The position numbers were made by a program, and so were the translations under genes. The notes under the pieces are model-generated. The model had not been told where the DNA came from. It made no database searches and saw only the letters and a program-made list of their open reading frames with translations. Positions 19,706-27,546 of a stretch of 64,000 nucleotides of DNA are shown here, one piece after another (the first letter of the stretch is position 1; the number at the start of each line of letters is the position of its first letter). The stretch lies in assembly GCF_000420745.1 (NCBI RefSeq), contig NZ_ATVN01000001.1, forward strand, positions 62,001 through 126,000, read 5' to 3'. This DNA comes from Pseudorhodobacter ferrugineus DSM 5888 (GTDB taxonomy: Bacteria; Pseudomonadota; Alphaproteobacteria; Rhodobacterales; Rhodobacteraceae).

Positions 19706-20086
19706 GTGAATATGATGAATACACTTGCGCGCGATGCTTATGCACGTGCCGATGCGCCGGCCCGAAACCCGCGCGCAACAGAATACGAACTCTTCGCACG
19801 GATGACCCGTGCCTTGTCGATGGCCTGGTCGCACCGCGAGCAAAATTTTGCTGGCCTGGTCAGTGCATTGCACGACAATGGAAAAATGTGGCGCACGCTG
19901 GCGGTGGATGTTGCCGACATCGGCAACGAGCTGCCCTCACCTTTGCGGGCACAGCTTTTCTATCTATATGAATTTACGACCGATCACAGCCGCAAGGTGT
20001 TGGACGGCACCGCAAGCGCAGAGGTTTTGGTCGATATCAATACTGCTGTGATGCGCGGGTTGCGCGGCCAGGGTGGTGAACCATGA
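19706..20086 (+). CDS. flaF: Flagellar biosynthesis regulator FlaF
   Basis: FlaF is an alphaproteobacterial protein needed for flagellin synthesis and secretion and acts with or against FlbT. The 126-residue protein has the expected features: ATEYELFARMTRALSMAW near the N-terminus, LHDNGKMWRTLAVDVAD and ELPSPLRAQLFYLYEFT. A GTG start at 19706 is preferred because GGAAGGA lies six bases before it, while the ATG codons at 19712 and 19715 are too far away. It overlaps flbT by four bases. Confidence 0.92.
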   Translation: MNMMNTLARDAYARADAPARNPRATEYELFARMTRALSMAWSHREQNFAGLVSALHDNGKMWRTLAVDVADIGNELPSPLRAQLFYLYEFTTDHSRKVLDGTASAEVLVDINTAVMRGLRGQGGEP

Positions 20087-20487
20087 CCGGTCTTGTTTTG
20101 AAACTGGGTCCACATGAGCGTGTATTGATCAACGGGGCCGTTATCGAAAACGGTGATCGGCGGTCAAAACTGGCGGTCATGACGCCAAACGCGAATATCT
20201 TGCGGTTGCGCGATGCGATCCACCCCGAAGAGGTGACAACGCCCGTGCGTCGCGTCTGTTATATCGCACAGCTGGTGCTGTCGGGGGATGCAGATCCGGG
20301 TGATGCCAAGCTGCAACTGTTGCGCGGGATCGAACAATTGAGCCAGGTGCTGACCGATCATGATAGCCGTTTGCAATTAAATCAGGCTACAGCCAGCGTG
20401 CTGGAGGACAATCACTATCAAGCTTTGAAGGCGTTACGTAGCCTGTTGCCGCGTGAAGAGCGGCTATTTGCCGCCTGCCCATCATGA
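20083..20487 (+). CDS. flbT: Flagellin-mRNA regulator FlbT
   Basis: FlbT is a post-transcriptional repressor that binds the 5' leader of flagellin mRNA and promotes its decay when the hook is incomplete. The 134-residue protein begins MTGLVLKLGPHERVLINGAV, the FlbT signature, and continues with NGDRRSKLAV, PVRRVCYIAQLVL and a C-terminal YQALKALRSLLPREERL. Four-base overlaps with flaF upstream and the DUF1217 gene downstream show a tight operon. Its presence marks the CtrA-controlled type of alphaproteobacterial flagellum. Confidence 0.94.
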   Translation: MTGLVLKLGPHERVLINGAVIENGDRRSKLAVMTPNANILRLRDAIHPEEVTTPVRRVCYIAQLVLSGDADPGDAKLQLLRGIEQLSQVLTDHDSRLQLNQATASVLEDNHYQALKALRSLLPREERLFAACPS

Positions 20488-21281
20488 GTTTCTCGCCGAT
20501 TGTTCCATTCTCGGGCTATTCTGGGTGGGCGTTTTTAAAACGGACCATGCCCGCCCAGAAAGAAGCTTTTCAAGCAGCGCCCACGCTCGCGCGGGATGAA
20601 GACTATTTTCGCGCCAAGATCGGGTCTGTCAAAACCGCCGAGGCGCTGGTGTCGGATCGCAGGCTTTTGACCGTGGCTTTGGGGGCCTACGGGTTGGAAG
20701 CCGACATCGACAACCGATATTTTATCAAAAAAGTGCTGGAAGAGGGCACTTTGGACAGTGGTGCTTTGGCAAACCGATTGGCGGACAAGCAGTACCGCGC
20801 TTTTTCGTCCGGGTTCGGGTTTGGCGACTATGCCATCCCCAGCACCCAGCTTTCGGATTTTGCCGACAAAACGCTAGAGGCGTATCGCGCGCGCCAGTTC
20901 GAGGCGGCGGTTGGTGAAAAGGACGAAAACATGCGACTGGCCCTGAACGCCGAGCGTGAGTTGAAAACGCTGTCCGCGCGGGACGTCAGCAATGATACAA
21001 AATGGTTTACAATCATGGGCAGCGGGCCATTGCGCAAAGTGTTCGAGGGGGCCTTGGGGCTGCCAAGCCGCTTTTCGTCTATTGACCTTGACCAGCAACT
21101 GGCAACGCTTAAGGACAAAGCGTCACAATCCTTTGGTAGTGCCGAGGTTTCGCAATTCAGTGACCTCAAGAAAGTTGACGAGCTTGTGCGCAAGTTTCTG
21201 GTTCGTAGTGAGGCGTTGGCCAGTTTTTCAGCAACTTCACCGGGTGCAATTGCGCTGACGTTGCTGCAACGCGCGCGATGA
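20484..21281 (+). CDS. DUF1217 flagellar-cluster protein
   Basis: A 265-residue soluble protein of the DUF1217 family, found in alphaproteobacterial flagellar operons and of unknown function. It begins PIVPFSGYSGWAFLKRTMP and contains TAEALVSDRRLLTVALGAYG and YFIKKVLEEGTL blocks typical of the family. The C-terminal half is helical. Translation is coupled to flbT by a four-base overlap. It ends nine bases before the convergent fliI gene. Confidence 0.85.
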   Translation: MSFSPIVPFSGYSGWAFLKRTMPAQKEAFQAAPTLARDEDYFRAKIGSVKTAEALVSDRRLLTVALGAYGLEADIDNRYFIKKVLEEGTLDSGALANRLADKQYRAFSSGFGFGDYAIPSTQLSDFADKTLEAYRARQFEAAVGEKDENMRLALNAERELKTLSARDVSNDTKWFTIMGSGPLRKVFEGALGLPSRFSSIDLDQQLATLKDKASQSFGSAEVSQFSDLKKVDELVRKFLVRSEALASFSATSPGAIALTLLQRAR

Positions 21282-21290
21282 GGTGGCGCG

Positions 21291-22610
21291 CTATCTGCGC
21301 GCCAAAGCAAGGCAGGCGTCAAGCCGCTTGAAGCTGTCAGTGATACCCGCAGGCGCGTCTTCGGCTAAAAAGCCGTCAAGCGCCGACCAAACCTTGATTG
21401 CAGCGTCAACCGACGGGTCAGACCCTGTTGCATATAACCCGGCCTGTATCATCATTTCGGCGCGTTCATAGGCGCCCAGCAAGCGCCGAGTTTCTGCAAT
21501 CAGGGCATTCTCATCTGTGTTCGCAGCATCCGGCAAACTGCGCGAGACAGAGCGCAGCAAATCAATCGCTGGAAATCGTCCACGTTCGGCAATGCTGCGA
21601 TCCATGACGACGTGACCGTCTAGGACCCCGCGCAAGATGTCAGCCACCGGTTCATCCATATCTGATCCTGCCACCAAAACCGTAAACACCGCCGTAATAT
21701 CGCCAGAGCCTTCAGCGCCCGGTCCTGCCCGCTCGGCCAAAGACATGATCGTATGCGATGTTGACGGTGGAAAGCCGCGCAGATTGCCTTGCTCGCCCGC
21801 GGCTAATGCGACCTCACGATGGGCTTCGGCAAAACGGGTGATGCTGTCGGCCAAAAGCAGGACATGTAGGCCTTGGTCGCGAAAATGTTCGGCCACTGCC
21901 ATTGCAGTCCACATGCAGCGTCGGCGGACAAGGGGGGATTGGTCCGACGTGGCGGTAACAACCACGGCGCGCGCCATGCCTTGCTGGCCTAAAATACGTT
22001 CAGTGAATTCGCGCAATTCACGGCCACGTTCGCCGACCAATGCGATCACCACGACGTCTGCATTCACGCCACGTGCAAATTTTCCCAAAAGGGAGGATTT
22101 GCCAACGCCCGATCCTGCAAAGAGGCCAATACGTTGGCCACGCACGAGCGGCAGCAAAGTATTGAATACGGCTGTTCCGGTTTCCAACCTTTCGCCCAGC
22201 GTTCGGCGTGATGCAGGCGCAGGTGGGGCGCCCCTAAGGGACCGAACGGTTGGTCCAGGCATCAGGGGGCGTCCGTCAATCGGTTTACCGAAGGGGTCGA
22301 TGATTCGCCCAATCCAGCTGTTGTCGGGCGCAATCTCGGCCCTCCCCACAATTTCGACGGAGTCGTTGATTGCCAAACCTTCGCCGGACCCGTCTTGAAG
22401 AACCGTGACGCCGGTTTTGGAGAGTCGCAAAATTTCGCCGCCTATTTGGTTCCCTTCGCTGTGGATAAGGACCCTGTCGCCAAGGCTAGCCCCTTGAGAA
22501 AGGCCGGAAATCTTCAGCGTGCCGCCAGTCAGTTCGACAATGCGCCCGACCTGTTTGATGACGTTGATTTGCGAAATCCGGCTGCGCAGGCTTTCAAAAA
22601 TATCGTTCAT
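21291..22610 (-). CDS. fliI: Flagellum-specific ATPase FliI
   Basis: FliI is the hexameric ATPase of the flagellar type III export apparatus, related to the F1 beta subunit. The 439-residue protein carries Walker A AGSGVGKS at residues 165-172, ALVGERGRELREF, Walker B LHVLLLADSITRFAEAHRE and the export-ATPase marker GFPPSTSHTIMSLAERAG. It is transcribed alone, facing DUF1217 and divergent from flgB across an 84-base gap. Its partner FliH, and FliJ, are not in the window. Confidence 0.96.
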   Translation of the reverse strand: MNDIFESLRSRISQINVIKQVGRIVELTGGTLKISGLSQGASLGDRVLIHSEGNQIGGEILRLSKTGVTVLQDGSGEGLAINDSVEIVGRAEIAPDNSWIGRIIDPFGKPIDGRPLMPGPTVRSLRGAPPAPASRRTLGERLETGTAVFNTLLPLVRGQRIGLFAGSGVGKSSLLGKFARGVNADVVVIALVGERGRELREFTERILGQQGMARAVVVTATSDQSPLVRRRCMWTAMAVAEHFRDQGLHVLLLADSITRFAEAHREVALAAGEQGNLRGFPPSTSHTIMSLAERAGPGAEGSGDITAVFTVLVAGSDMDEPVADILRGVLDGHVVMDRSIAERGRFPAIDLLRSVSRSLPDAANTDENALIAETRRLLGAYERAEMMIQAGLYATGSDPSVDAAIKVWSALDGFLAEDAPAGITDSFKRLDACLALARR

Positions 22611-22694
22611 TCGGTTCCTCTTCTGTTCACGCTTACCCTTTCTAAAGGAATCACCCTTAAGCCTTAGTGAACTGCACTCGAGGGAGAAGCCCCG

Positions 22695-23078
22695 ATGTTC
22701 GAAAAACTAGAGATCACCAGAATGGCGCAGGCTATGGCGGCCCATGCGGGCACACGGATGGGTGTGATTGCCCAGAATGTCGCGCATGCAGACAACCCGG
22801 GGTATAAGGCTCGGGACCTGCCGGACTTTGCCAAAACATATGCGGATGAAACAGGCCAAGGGTTGCGGGTAACGCGGGCCGGCCATTTGGGCGCAGGTGG
22901 TGCGCTGCCTCTTGAGGCGGTGGTCATGCGCGCGTCTGACGCCCCCAACGGTAACTCTGTTTCGCTTGAGCGTGAGATGGTGAAAGCCGCCGAGGTGCGC
23001 CAACAGCATGATATGGCGCTTTCGATTTACCGAGCCACGTCAGATATTATGAAGCTGGCGCTTGGGCGGGGGCGGTAG
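22695..23078 (+). CDS. flgB: Flagellar basal-body rod protein FlgB
   Basis: FlgB forms the proximal rod next to the MS ring. The 127-residue protein has the rod-protein motif AQNVAHADNPGYKARDLPDF near the N-terminus and the helical C-terminal block VRQQHDMALSIYRATSDIMKLALG. A strong ribosome-binding site (agggag) lies ten bases before the ATG. It opens the rod operon flgB-flgC-fliE-fliQ-flgF-flgG-flgA-flgH-fliL and shares its upstream gap with fliI. Confidence 0.94.
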   Translation: MFEKLEITRMAQAMAAHAGTRMGVIAQNVAHADNPGYKARDLPDFAKTYADETGQGLRVTRAGHLGAGGALPLEAVVMRASDAPNGNSVSLEREMVKAAEVRQQHDMALSIYRATSDIMKLALGRGR

Positions 23079-23081
23079 ATC

Positions 23082-23462
23082 ATGGCCGACCTTATCAATA
23101 GCCTGTCGATTGCGGCGTCTGGAATGGAAGCGCAGGCCCAACGTCTGCGGCATGTATCCGAGAACATCGCCAATGCGGACACGCCCGGATATCACCGCAA
23201 AACCATCAGCTTTCGGGATGCCGTGGATGGCAATGGTGTTGCCGCTGGCCCCGTCCGGCTTGACCGCAGCGAATTGACCCAAATCTATGACCCCGGCCAC
23301 CCGCTGGCAGACCCATCCGGTCACTATGACGGCTCGAATGTCGATCTGGTGATCGAAATTGCTGACGCGCGCGAAGCGCAGCGCAGCTATGAGGCGAACC
23401 TCAGACTATTCGATCAGGCGCGTCAAATGACGCAGAGCTTGTTTGAAATTTTGCGCAGATAA
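23082..23462 (+). CDS. flgC: Flagellar basal-body rod protein FlgC
   Basis: A proximal rod component. The 126-residue protein has the N-terminal rod motif SGMEAQAQRLRHVSENIANA followed by DTPGYHRK, the internal YDPGHPLADPSGHYDGSNVD that is characteristic of FlgC, and a C-terminal SYEANLRLFDQARQMTQSL. It follows flgB after three bases and precedes fliE by twelve. Confidence 0.95.
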   Translation: MADLINSLSIAASGMEAQAQRLRHVSENIANADTPGYHRKTISFRDAVDGNGVAAGPVRLDRSELTQIYDPGHPLADPSGHYDGSNVDLVIEIADAREAQRSYEANLRLFDQARQMTQSLFEILRR

Positions 23463-23474
23463 AGGAGATCCAGA

Positions 23475-23765
23475 ATGGATATTAAATCGTCTATTGCAGC
23501 ACAAACCTATGCGCAGGCCCGTCAGGCTGCGGCCCCAGAGCCACAGTCTGACAGCGCTGCGACGGGGTTTGCAAAACTTGCCGAGAACTTTGCGACCACT
23601 CTGATGAACGGAGAGGCGACCGCCAAAGCCGCGATGGTTGGTGATGCCGATCCGCACGCGTTGGTCCAAGCCCTTGCCGCAACCGAAACCGCGATTGAAA
23701 CCGTGGTGACCGTACGCGACAAGGTGGTTGAGGCGTATCAGGAAATCCTTCGGATGCCGGTATGA
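23475..23765 (+). CDS. fliE: Flagellar hook-basal body protein FliE
   Basis: FliE joins the MS ring or export gate to the proximal rod. The small 96-residue protein ends with the FliE pattern ETVVTVRDKVVEAYQEILRM, and the middle has FAKLAENFATTLMNGE. An excellent ribosome-binding site, aaaggag, precedes the ATG. Its stop codon overlaps the fliQ start by four bases. Confidence 0.92.
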   Translation: MDIKSSIAAQTYAQARQAAAPEPQSDSAATGFAKLAENFATTLMNGEATAKAAMVGDADPHALVQALAATETAIETVVTVRDKVVEAYQEILRMPV

Positions 23766-24031
23766 CGGAAGGGATCATTTTTGATACCTTGCGTCAGGGG
23801 CTATGGGTGGCCGTGATGATGTCGGCCCCGCTTTTGGCGATTGCCTTGATCGCGGGCGTGACAGTTGGCCTGTTTCAGGCGCTGACCTCGGTGCAAGAAA
23901 TGACCCTGACCTTTGTCCCTAAAGTGGGGGCAATGCTCGTGGTGTTCTGGGTCTCAATGAGCTTCATGACCTCTACCCTCATCAGTTTTTTTACTGACCG
24001 CATTATCCCTTTGATTGCTGGAGGTTCGTGA
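23762..24031 (+). CDS. fliQ: Flagellar export gate protein FliQ
   Basis: FliQ is a small inner-membrane subunit of the type III export gate with FliP and FliR. The 89-residue protein has two hydrophobic segments and the conserved VGLFQALTSVQEMTLTFVPK between them. It is embedded between fliE and flgF, a typical alphaproteobacterial order. fliP and fliR, its partners, are missing from the window. Overlaps of four and one bases with its neighbours imply translational coupling. Confidence 0.95.
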   Translation: MTEGIIFDTLRQGLWVAVMMSAPLLAIALIAGVTVGLFQALTSVQEMTLTFVPKVGAMLVVFWVSMSFMTSTLISFFTDRIIPLIAGGS

Positions 24032-24741
24032 TGGAAGCTGGGATTTATACAACGCTGACACGGCAATCGGGTTTGATGCGCGAGATGCAAGTGGTTGCCC
24101 ATAATATTGCGAATATCTCGACAACGGGGTTTCGCCGCGAAGGCGTGGTTTTTTCGGAATATGTCAAGCGGATGGAAGGCGGGCCGTCATTGTCTATGGC
24201 GCTTGGCAATGCACGGCATATGGATTTGCGGCAGGCGGGCCTGTCGCAAACCGGCGGCACGTTTGACTTTGCTATTCAGGGCGAAGGCTTTTTCCTGATT
24301 GAAACCCCGCAAGGCCAAGCCCTGACGCGTGCGGGCAGCTTTATGCCCAATGCCGAAGGCGAACTTGTAAACCCCGATGAGCATCGTTTGCTTGACGCGG
24401 GCGGCGCCCCGATCTTTGTGCCGCCTGATGTAACTGGAGTAGCACTTTCGCCCGATGGCACTTTGTCCGGCAATGGCCAACCGCTGGCACAAATTGGTCT
24501 ATGGCAGCCAAGTGACCCGCTGAAAATGACTCACGCGGGGGGCACTATTTTCACAAGTGAAGCGGTGGAGCCAGCCGAGGCAACCACACTTCTTCAGGGG
24601 TTTGTCGAGGAAAGCAATGTAAACCCAATTTCTGAAATTGCACGGATGATCGAAGTCCAGCGCGCCTATGAGATGGGACAAGGTTTTCTTGAAAAAGAGG
24701 ATGAACGCATGCGCGGCGTAATCCAAACCCTTGGCCGATAG
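24031..24741 (+). CDS. flgF: Flagellar basal-body rod protein FlgF
   Basis: FlgF is a proximal rod protein. The 236-residue protein starts MEAGIYTTLTRQSGLMREM, followed by AHNIANISTTGFRREGV, the rod-protein motif. It also has FFLIETPQGQALTRAGSF and a C-terminal NPISEIARMIEVQRAYEMGQ. The ATG at 24031 overlaps the fliQ stop by one base and has GGAGG at proper distance, so it is favoured over the GTG just upstream. flgG follows after nine bases. Confidence 0.94.
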   Translation: MEAGIYTTLTRQSGLMREMQVVAHNIANISTTGFRREGVVFSEYVKRMEGGPSLSMALGNARHMDLRQAGLSQTGGTFDFAIQGEGFFLIETPQGQALTRAGSFMPNAEGELVNPDEHRLLDAGGAPIFVPPDVTGVALSPDGTLSGNGQPLAQIGLWQPSDPLKMTHAGGTIFTSEAVEPAEATTLLQGFVEESNVNPISEIARMIEVQRAYEMGQGFLEKEDERMRGVIQTLGR

Positions 24742-24750
24742 GAGAGTCGA

Positions 24751-25536
24751 ATGAAAGCGTTACAAATTGCGGCAAGCGGGATGGCGGCCCAACAGATGCG
24801 GGTCGATGTTGTGTCCAACAACCTCGCGAATATGTCGACAACAGGTTATAATACGCGCCGAGCAGAGTTTGCTGACTTGCATTATCAACAGCTTGCGCGG
24901 CCCGGTACGGTGTCGGCTCAAGATGGATCTATGCTGCCAACCGGCGTTCAATTGGGTTTGGGTGTCAGGGCATCCGCCGTTTCGGTCGTCTTGGCGCAGG
25001 GCTCATTGTCAGCAACCGGCGGAGATCTGGATGTGGCGATTGAAGGTAAAGGATATCTAGAGGTTACGCTGCCGTCCGGTGCGACGGGCTATACCCGTGA
25101 TGGCGGGTTAAAGCGAACGGGGGACGGGTTAATTGTGAACGCAGAAGGGTTTCAAGTGAACCCAGGCATCACGATCCCATCCGATGCGACCAGCTTGTCC
25201 ATCAATGCACAGGGCGAAGTTTACGCCTATTTCAACACGCAAACGCAGCCGCAGCTTTTGGGCCAACTTTCTTTGACCGGTTTCACCAATGACAAAGGGC
25301 TTGAAGCAATTGGGTCGAACCTCTTCATAGAAACGCCGGCCTCTGGTCCACCATCGCAAGGGACAGCGGGGCAGGATGGTCTGGGAACGTTGCGTCAGGG
25401 CTATCTCGAGGAAAGCTCGGTCGATGCCGTGCGTGAAGTCACTGAACTTATCAAGGCACAGCGTGGTTATGAGCTGAATGCAAAAGTCATCACCGCCGCA
25501 GATCAAATGCTGTCGGCAACCACGCAGCTGCGTTGA
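24751..25536 (+). CDS. flgG: Flagellar distal rod protein FlgG
   Basis: FlgG builds the distal rod. The 261-residue protein starts MKALQIAASGMAAQQMRVDV with VVSNNLANMSTTGYNTRRAEF, the classic FlgG N-terminus. It retains the GVQLGLGVRASAV block and the C-terminal EVTELIKAQRGYELNAKVI. Length equals the family norm. It overlaps flgA by one base. Confidence 0.96.
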   Translation: MKALQIAASGMAAQQMRVDVVSNNLANMSTTGYNTRRAEFADLHYQQLARPGTVSAQDGSMLPTGVQLGLGVRASAVSVVLAQGSLSATGGDLDVAIEGKGYLEVTLPSGATGYTRDGGLKRTGDGLIVNAEGFQVNPGITIPSDATSLSINAQGEVYAYFNTQTQPQLLGQLSLTGFTNDKGLEAIGSNLFIETPASGPPSQGTAGQDGLGTLRQGYLEESSVDAVREVTELIKAQRGYELNAKVITAADQMLSATTQLR

Positions 25537-25958
25537 TGATGCGACTTTTCATGTTGTTTGTCATTCTAGCCTCTCCGGCGTTTCCAGAGAGCCTGATCGC
25601 CACACGTATCGTGCGTGCGCAGACACTCTTATCGGATGCAGATGTCACGCTTGTTGCAGCGGAGATTCCGGGTGCTTTGACCAGTTCGGGTGACGCTGTG
25701 GGGCTTGAGGCGCGTGTCACGCTCTATCCCGGGCGTGCCATTCGGATCGGAGATGTCGGCCCGCCTGCGTTAGTGGAGCGCAACCAGCTTATAACATTGA
25801 TCTATAGCGCCGGTGGTTTGGGTATCACGACCGAAGGGCGGGCGCTGGCCCGCGGTGGTGTGGGGGATGTTATTCAAGTGATGAACCTGTCCTCGCGGGC
25901 TGTTCTTGCGGCGCAAGTGTTGGGCGATGGCTCTTTGCGCGTTGGCTCAAATCCTTAA
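25536..25958 (+). CDS. flgA: Flagellar P-ring assembly chaperone FlgA
   Basis: FlgA is a periplasmic chaperone that helps FlgI assemble into the P ring. The 140-residue protein begins with a short signal peptide (RLFMLFVILASPAFP) and has the C-terminal SAF-like domain: YPGRAIRIGDVGPPALVERN, GGLGITTEGRALARGGVGD and NLSSRAVLAAQV, all typical of FlgA. It is a short version that lacks the extra N-terminal domain of enteric FlgA. The ATG at 25536 overlaps the flgG stop by one base. Its client gene flgI is not in the window. Confidence 0.9.
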   Translation: MMRLFMLFVILASPAFPESLIATRIVRAQTLLSDADVTLVAAEIPGALTSSGDAVGLEARVTLYPGRAIRIGDVGPPALVERNQLITLIYSAGGLGITTEGRALARGGVGDVIQVMNLSSRAVLAAQVLGDGSLRVGSNP

Positions 25959-25966
25959 GGACTGAA

Positions 25967-26689
25967 ATGATGCGGTTTTTATTCTTGGCTATTTTGCTGA
26001 TACCAGCCTGTTCCAAGCTTGGCGATGTGGGCAAAGCGCCTTCATTTTCGCCGATCGAAGGTAGTTTTCAGCATCACGCGATGTACTCGACGCCGGTTCC
26101 AGAGTTTGCGGAACCATCGGGCCCGACGGAGGCATCGTCTTTGTGGACTGCTAAAAGTGGATCTTTATTTGGGGACCGGCGAGCCGGTCAACGCGGCGAT
26201 ATCTTAACGGTTGTCATCCAGATTGATGACAAAGCCGAGATTTCAAATTCTTCAGGGCGCAGCAGAACGGGATCACAAAGCATGGCCGTGCCGGAATTGT
26301 TTGGAATACCACAGCGATTGGACGAAAAGCTACCAACGGGGGCATCCATGGCAAATGCTGTGTCGACATCGTCGGATTCAACCTTTGCCGGCCAAGGGTC
26401 GGTCCAGAGAAATGAAAAGCTGACGCTAAGGGTTGCGGCAACCGTCGTTGAAGAATTACCGAACGGTGTCTTGCGCATCGAAGGGCAACAGGAGGTTCGC
26501 GTGAACTTTGAACTACGTGAACTCATCGTTACGGGATATGTTCGGCCAGCAGACATATCACGGCAGAATGAGATCACCTATGACCGGATCGCAGGTGCCA
26601 GGATAGCTTATGGCGGGCGTGGGCAGATTTCAGACGTGCAGCAACCACGTTACGGTCAACAAATTACCGACACCGTTTTACCATTCTGA
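25967..26689 (+). CDS. flgH: Flagellar L-ring lipoprotein FlgH
   Basis: FlgH forms the outer-membrane L ring. The 240-residue protein has a lipoprotein signal with lipobox LIPAC around residue 15, consistent with lipid anchoring. Family blocks are SLFGDRRAGQRGDILTVVI in the N-terminal half and GVLRIEGQQEVRVNFELREL, then VRPADISRQNEITYDRIAGA, in the C-terminal half. It lies between flgA and fliL. Confidence 0.94.
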   Translation: MMRFLFLAILLIPACSKLGDVGKAPSFSPIEGSFQHHAMYSTPVPEFAEPSGPTEASSLWTAKSGSLFGDRRAGQRGDILTVVIQIDDKAEISNSSGRSRTGSQSMAVPELFGIPQRLDEKLPTGASMANAVSTSSDSTFAGQGSVQRNEKLTLRVAATVVEELPNGVLRIEGQQEVRVNFELRELIVTGYVRPADISRQNEITYDRIAGARIAYGGRGQISDVQQPRYGQQITDTVLPF

Positions 26690-26694
26690 TTGTC

Positions 26695-27150
26695 ATGATA
26701 GCAAAAATCCTACCAATCCTTCTCATTCTGGTTGGCCTCGGCGCAGGTCTTGGTGCAGGCCTCTTTTTGCGTCCAGCAGACGAACATGTTGAAGCCGAGG
26801 CAAGCACATCCGAAGAAGTGCCCGCTGTTTCAGAGTTTGTCAAACTTAACAATCAGTTTGTGATCCCTGTTGTTGAAAAAGGGCGGGTAGCAGCTTTGGT
26901 GATCATGTCATTGAATGTCGAGGTCACCTTGGGAGCTACTGAGGCTATATTCTCTCAAGAACCAAAACTGCGCGATGCAATGCTCCAGATAATGTTTGAT
27001 CATGCAAATGCTGGTGGATTTAAGGGCGTGTTTACGGATGGAGCAAACCTTATCGTTCTGAGGCGCGCGCTAACGGAAAGCGCGCAGAACATTATGGGTG
27101 AAGTCGTAAAGGACGTCCTGATCTCTGATCTTTCGCGGCAGGATAGCTAG
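26695..27150 (+). CDS. fliL: Flagellar basal body-associated protein FliL
   Basis: FliL is a single-pass inner-membrane protein that surrounds or supports the stator. The 151-residue protein has one N-terminal membrane segment rich in Leu and Gly (residues 5-25, ILPILLILVGLGAGLGAG) and a periplasmic domain with FVKLNNQFVIPVV and LRDAMLQIMFDHANAGGF, the FliL pattern. It is the last flagellar gene before an abrupt change to a terminator-like repeat and tRNA-Leu. The genes that usually come next, such as fliF, are absent. Confidence 0.85.
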   Translation: MIAKILPILLILVGLGAGLGAGLFLRPADEHVEAEASTSEEVPAVSEFVKLNNQFVIPVVEKGRVAALVIMSLNVEVTLGATEAIFSQEPKLRDAMLQIMFDHANAGGFKGVFTDGANLIVLRRALTESAQNIMGEVVKDVLISDLSRQDS

Positions 27151-27223
27151 TGGCTGTTGGCATCCATCTCAAACGGATTTCGGATCCGGTAGGGGAGCTG
27201 ATCAGCAGGACCAATGAGAGAAC

Positions 27224-27272
27224 AAAACTGTCCCACTTTCTACAGGTTTTGATGAAAGTGGGACAGTTTTTT
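27224..27272. terminator. Perfect 17-bp inverted repeat, probable bidirectional terminator
   Basis: Bases 27224-27240 (aaaactgtcccactttc) and 27254-27270 are exact inverted copies around a 13-base loop. On the plus strand the stem is followed by a T-run (six T in total, 27267-27272), and on the minus strand the arm itself ends TTTT. It can terminate the rod operon from the left and tRNA-Leu from the right. Exact symmetry of this length also fits the ends of a small insertion, which is considered in the findings. Confidence 0.75.
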
Positions 27273-27286
27273 GTCGCTAACTTATT

Positions 27287-27302
27287 GATATGCAAGCATA
27301 TC
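27287..27302. repeat. 16-bp palindrome gatatgc-aa-gcatatc
   Basis: Two perfect 7-bp arms flank a 2-base centre just outside the 3' end of tRNA-Leu. The compact symmetry resembles a dimeric-protein operator or an integration-related site more than an RNA hairpin. Function is not known. Confidence 0.45.
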
Positions 27303-27312
27303 AAAAGGCGAA

Positions 27313-27397
27313 TGGTGCCCAGGAGAGGACTCGAACCTCCACACCTTGCGGCACACGGACCTGAACCGTGCGCGTCTACCAATTCCGCCACCTGGGC
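27313..27397 (-). tRNA. tRNA-Leu (anticodon CAG)
   Basis: Read on the minus strand the gene folds as a class II tRNA. The acceptor stem is GCCCAGG/CCTGGGC, discriminator A is followed by an encoded CCA, the anticodon stem is CACGG/CCGTG with loop TTCAGGT (anticodon CAG), there is a long variable arm, and the T arm carries GGTTCGAGTCC. Length is 85 bases including CCA. It reads CUG codons. Its 3' end faces the flagellar cluster edge, a position often used by integrating elements. Confidence 0.95.
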
Positions 27398-27412
27398 CTT
27401 TGTAGTGAAGGC

Positions 27413-27441
27413 GATGTAAAGCGGCCCTGCGGGACTGTCAA
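27413..27441 (-). promoter_or_regulatory. Promoter of tRNA-Leu
   Basis: On the minus strand a perfect -35 TTGACA (27436-27441) is followed after 16-17 bases by a weak -10 (TTACAT or TACATC). The expected transcription start is a few bases before the mature 5' end at 27397. Confidence 0.55.
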
Positions 27442-27546
27442 CGGGGGATAAACAAAAATCGTGCAGCCTTTTGTTGCTTGTTTGAACGGGCGCAGAAGGA
27501 TATGCAGGCATGCAAGCGAAAAGCTTTCCAAATGGAGGCAAGACGG

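Noticed and set aside
27150-27419. An 89-codon plus-strand gene spanning the tRNA-Leu region
   Set aside because: Most of the frame is antisense to the tRNA and passes through a perfect hairpin. Only its first part is kept as a possible remnant.
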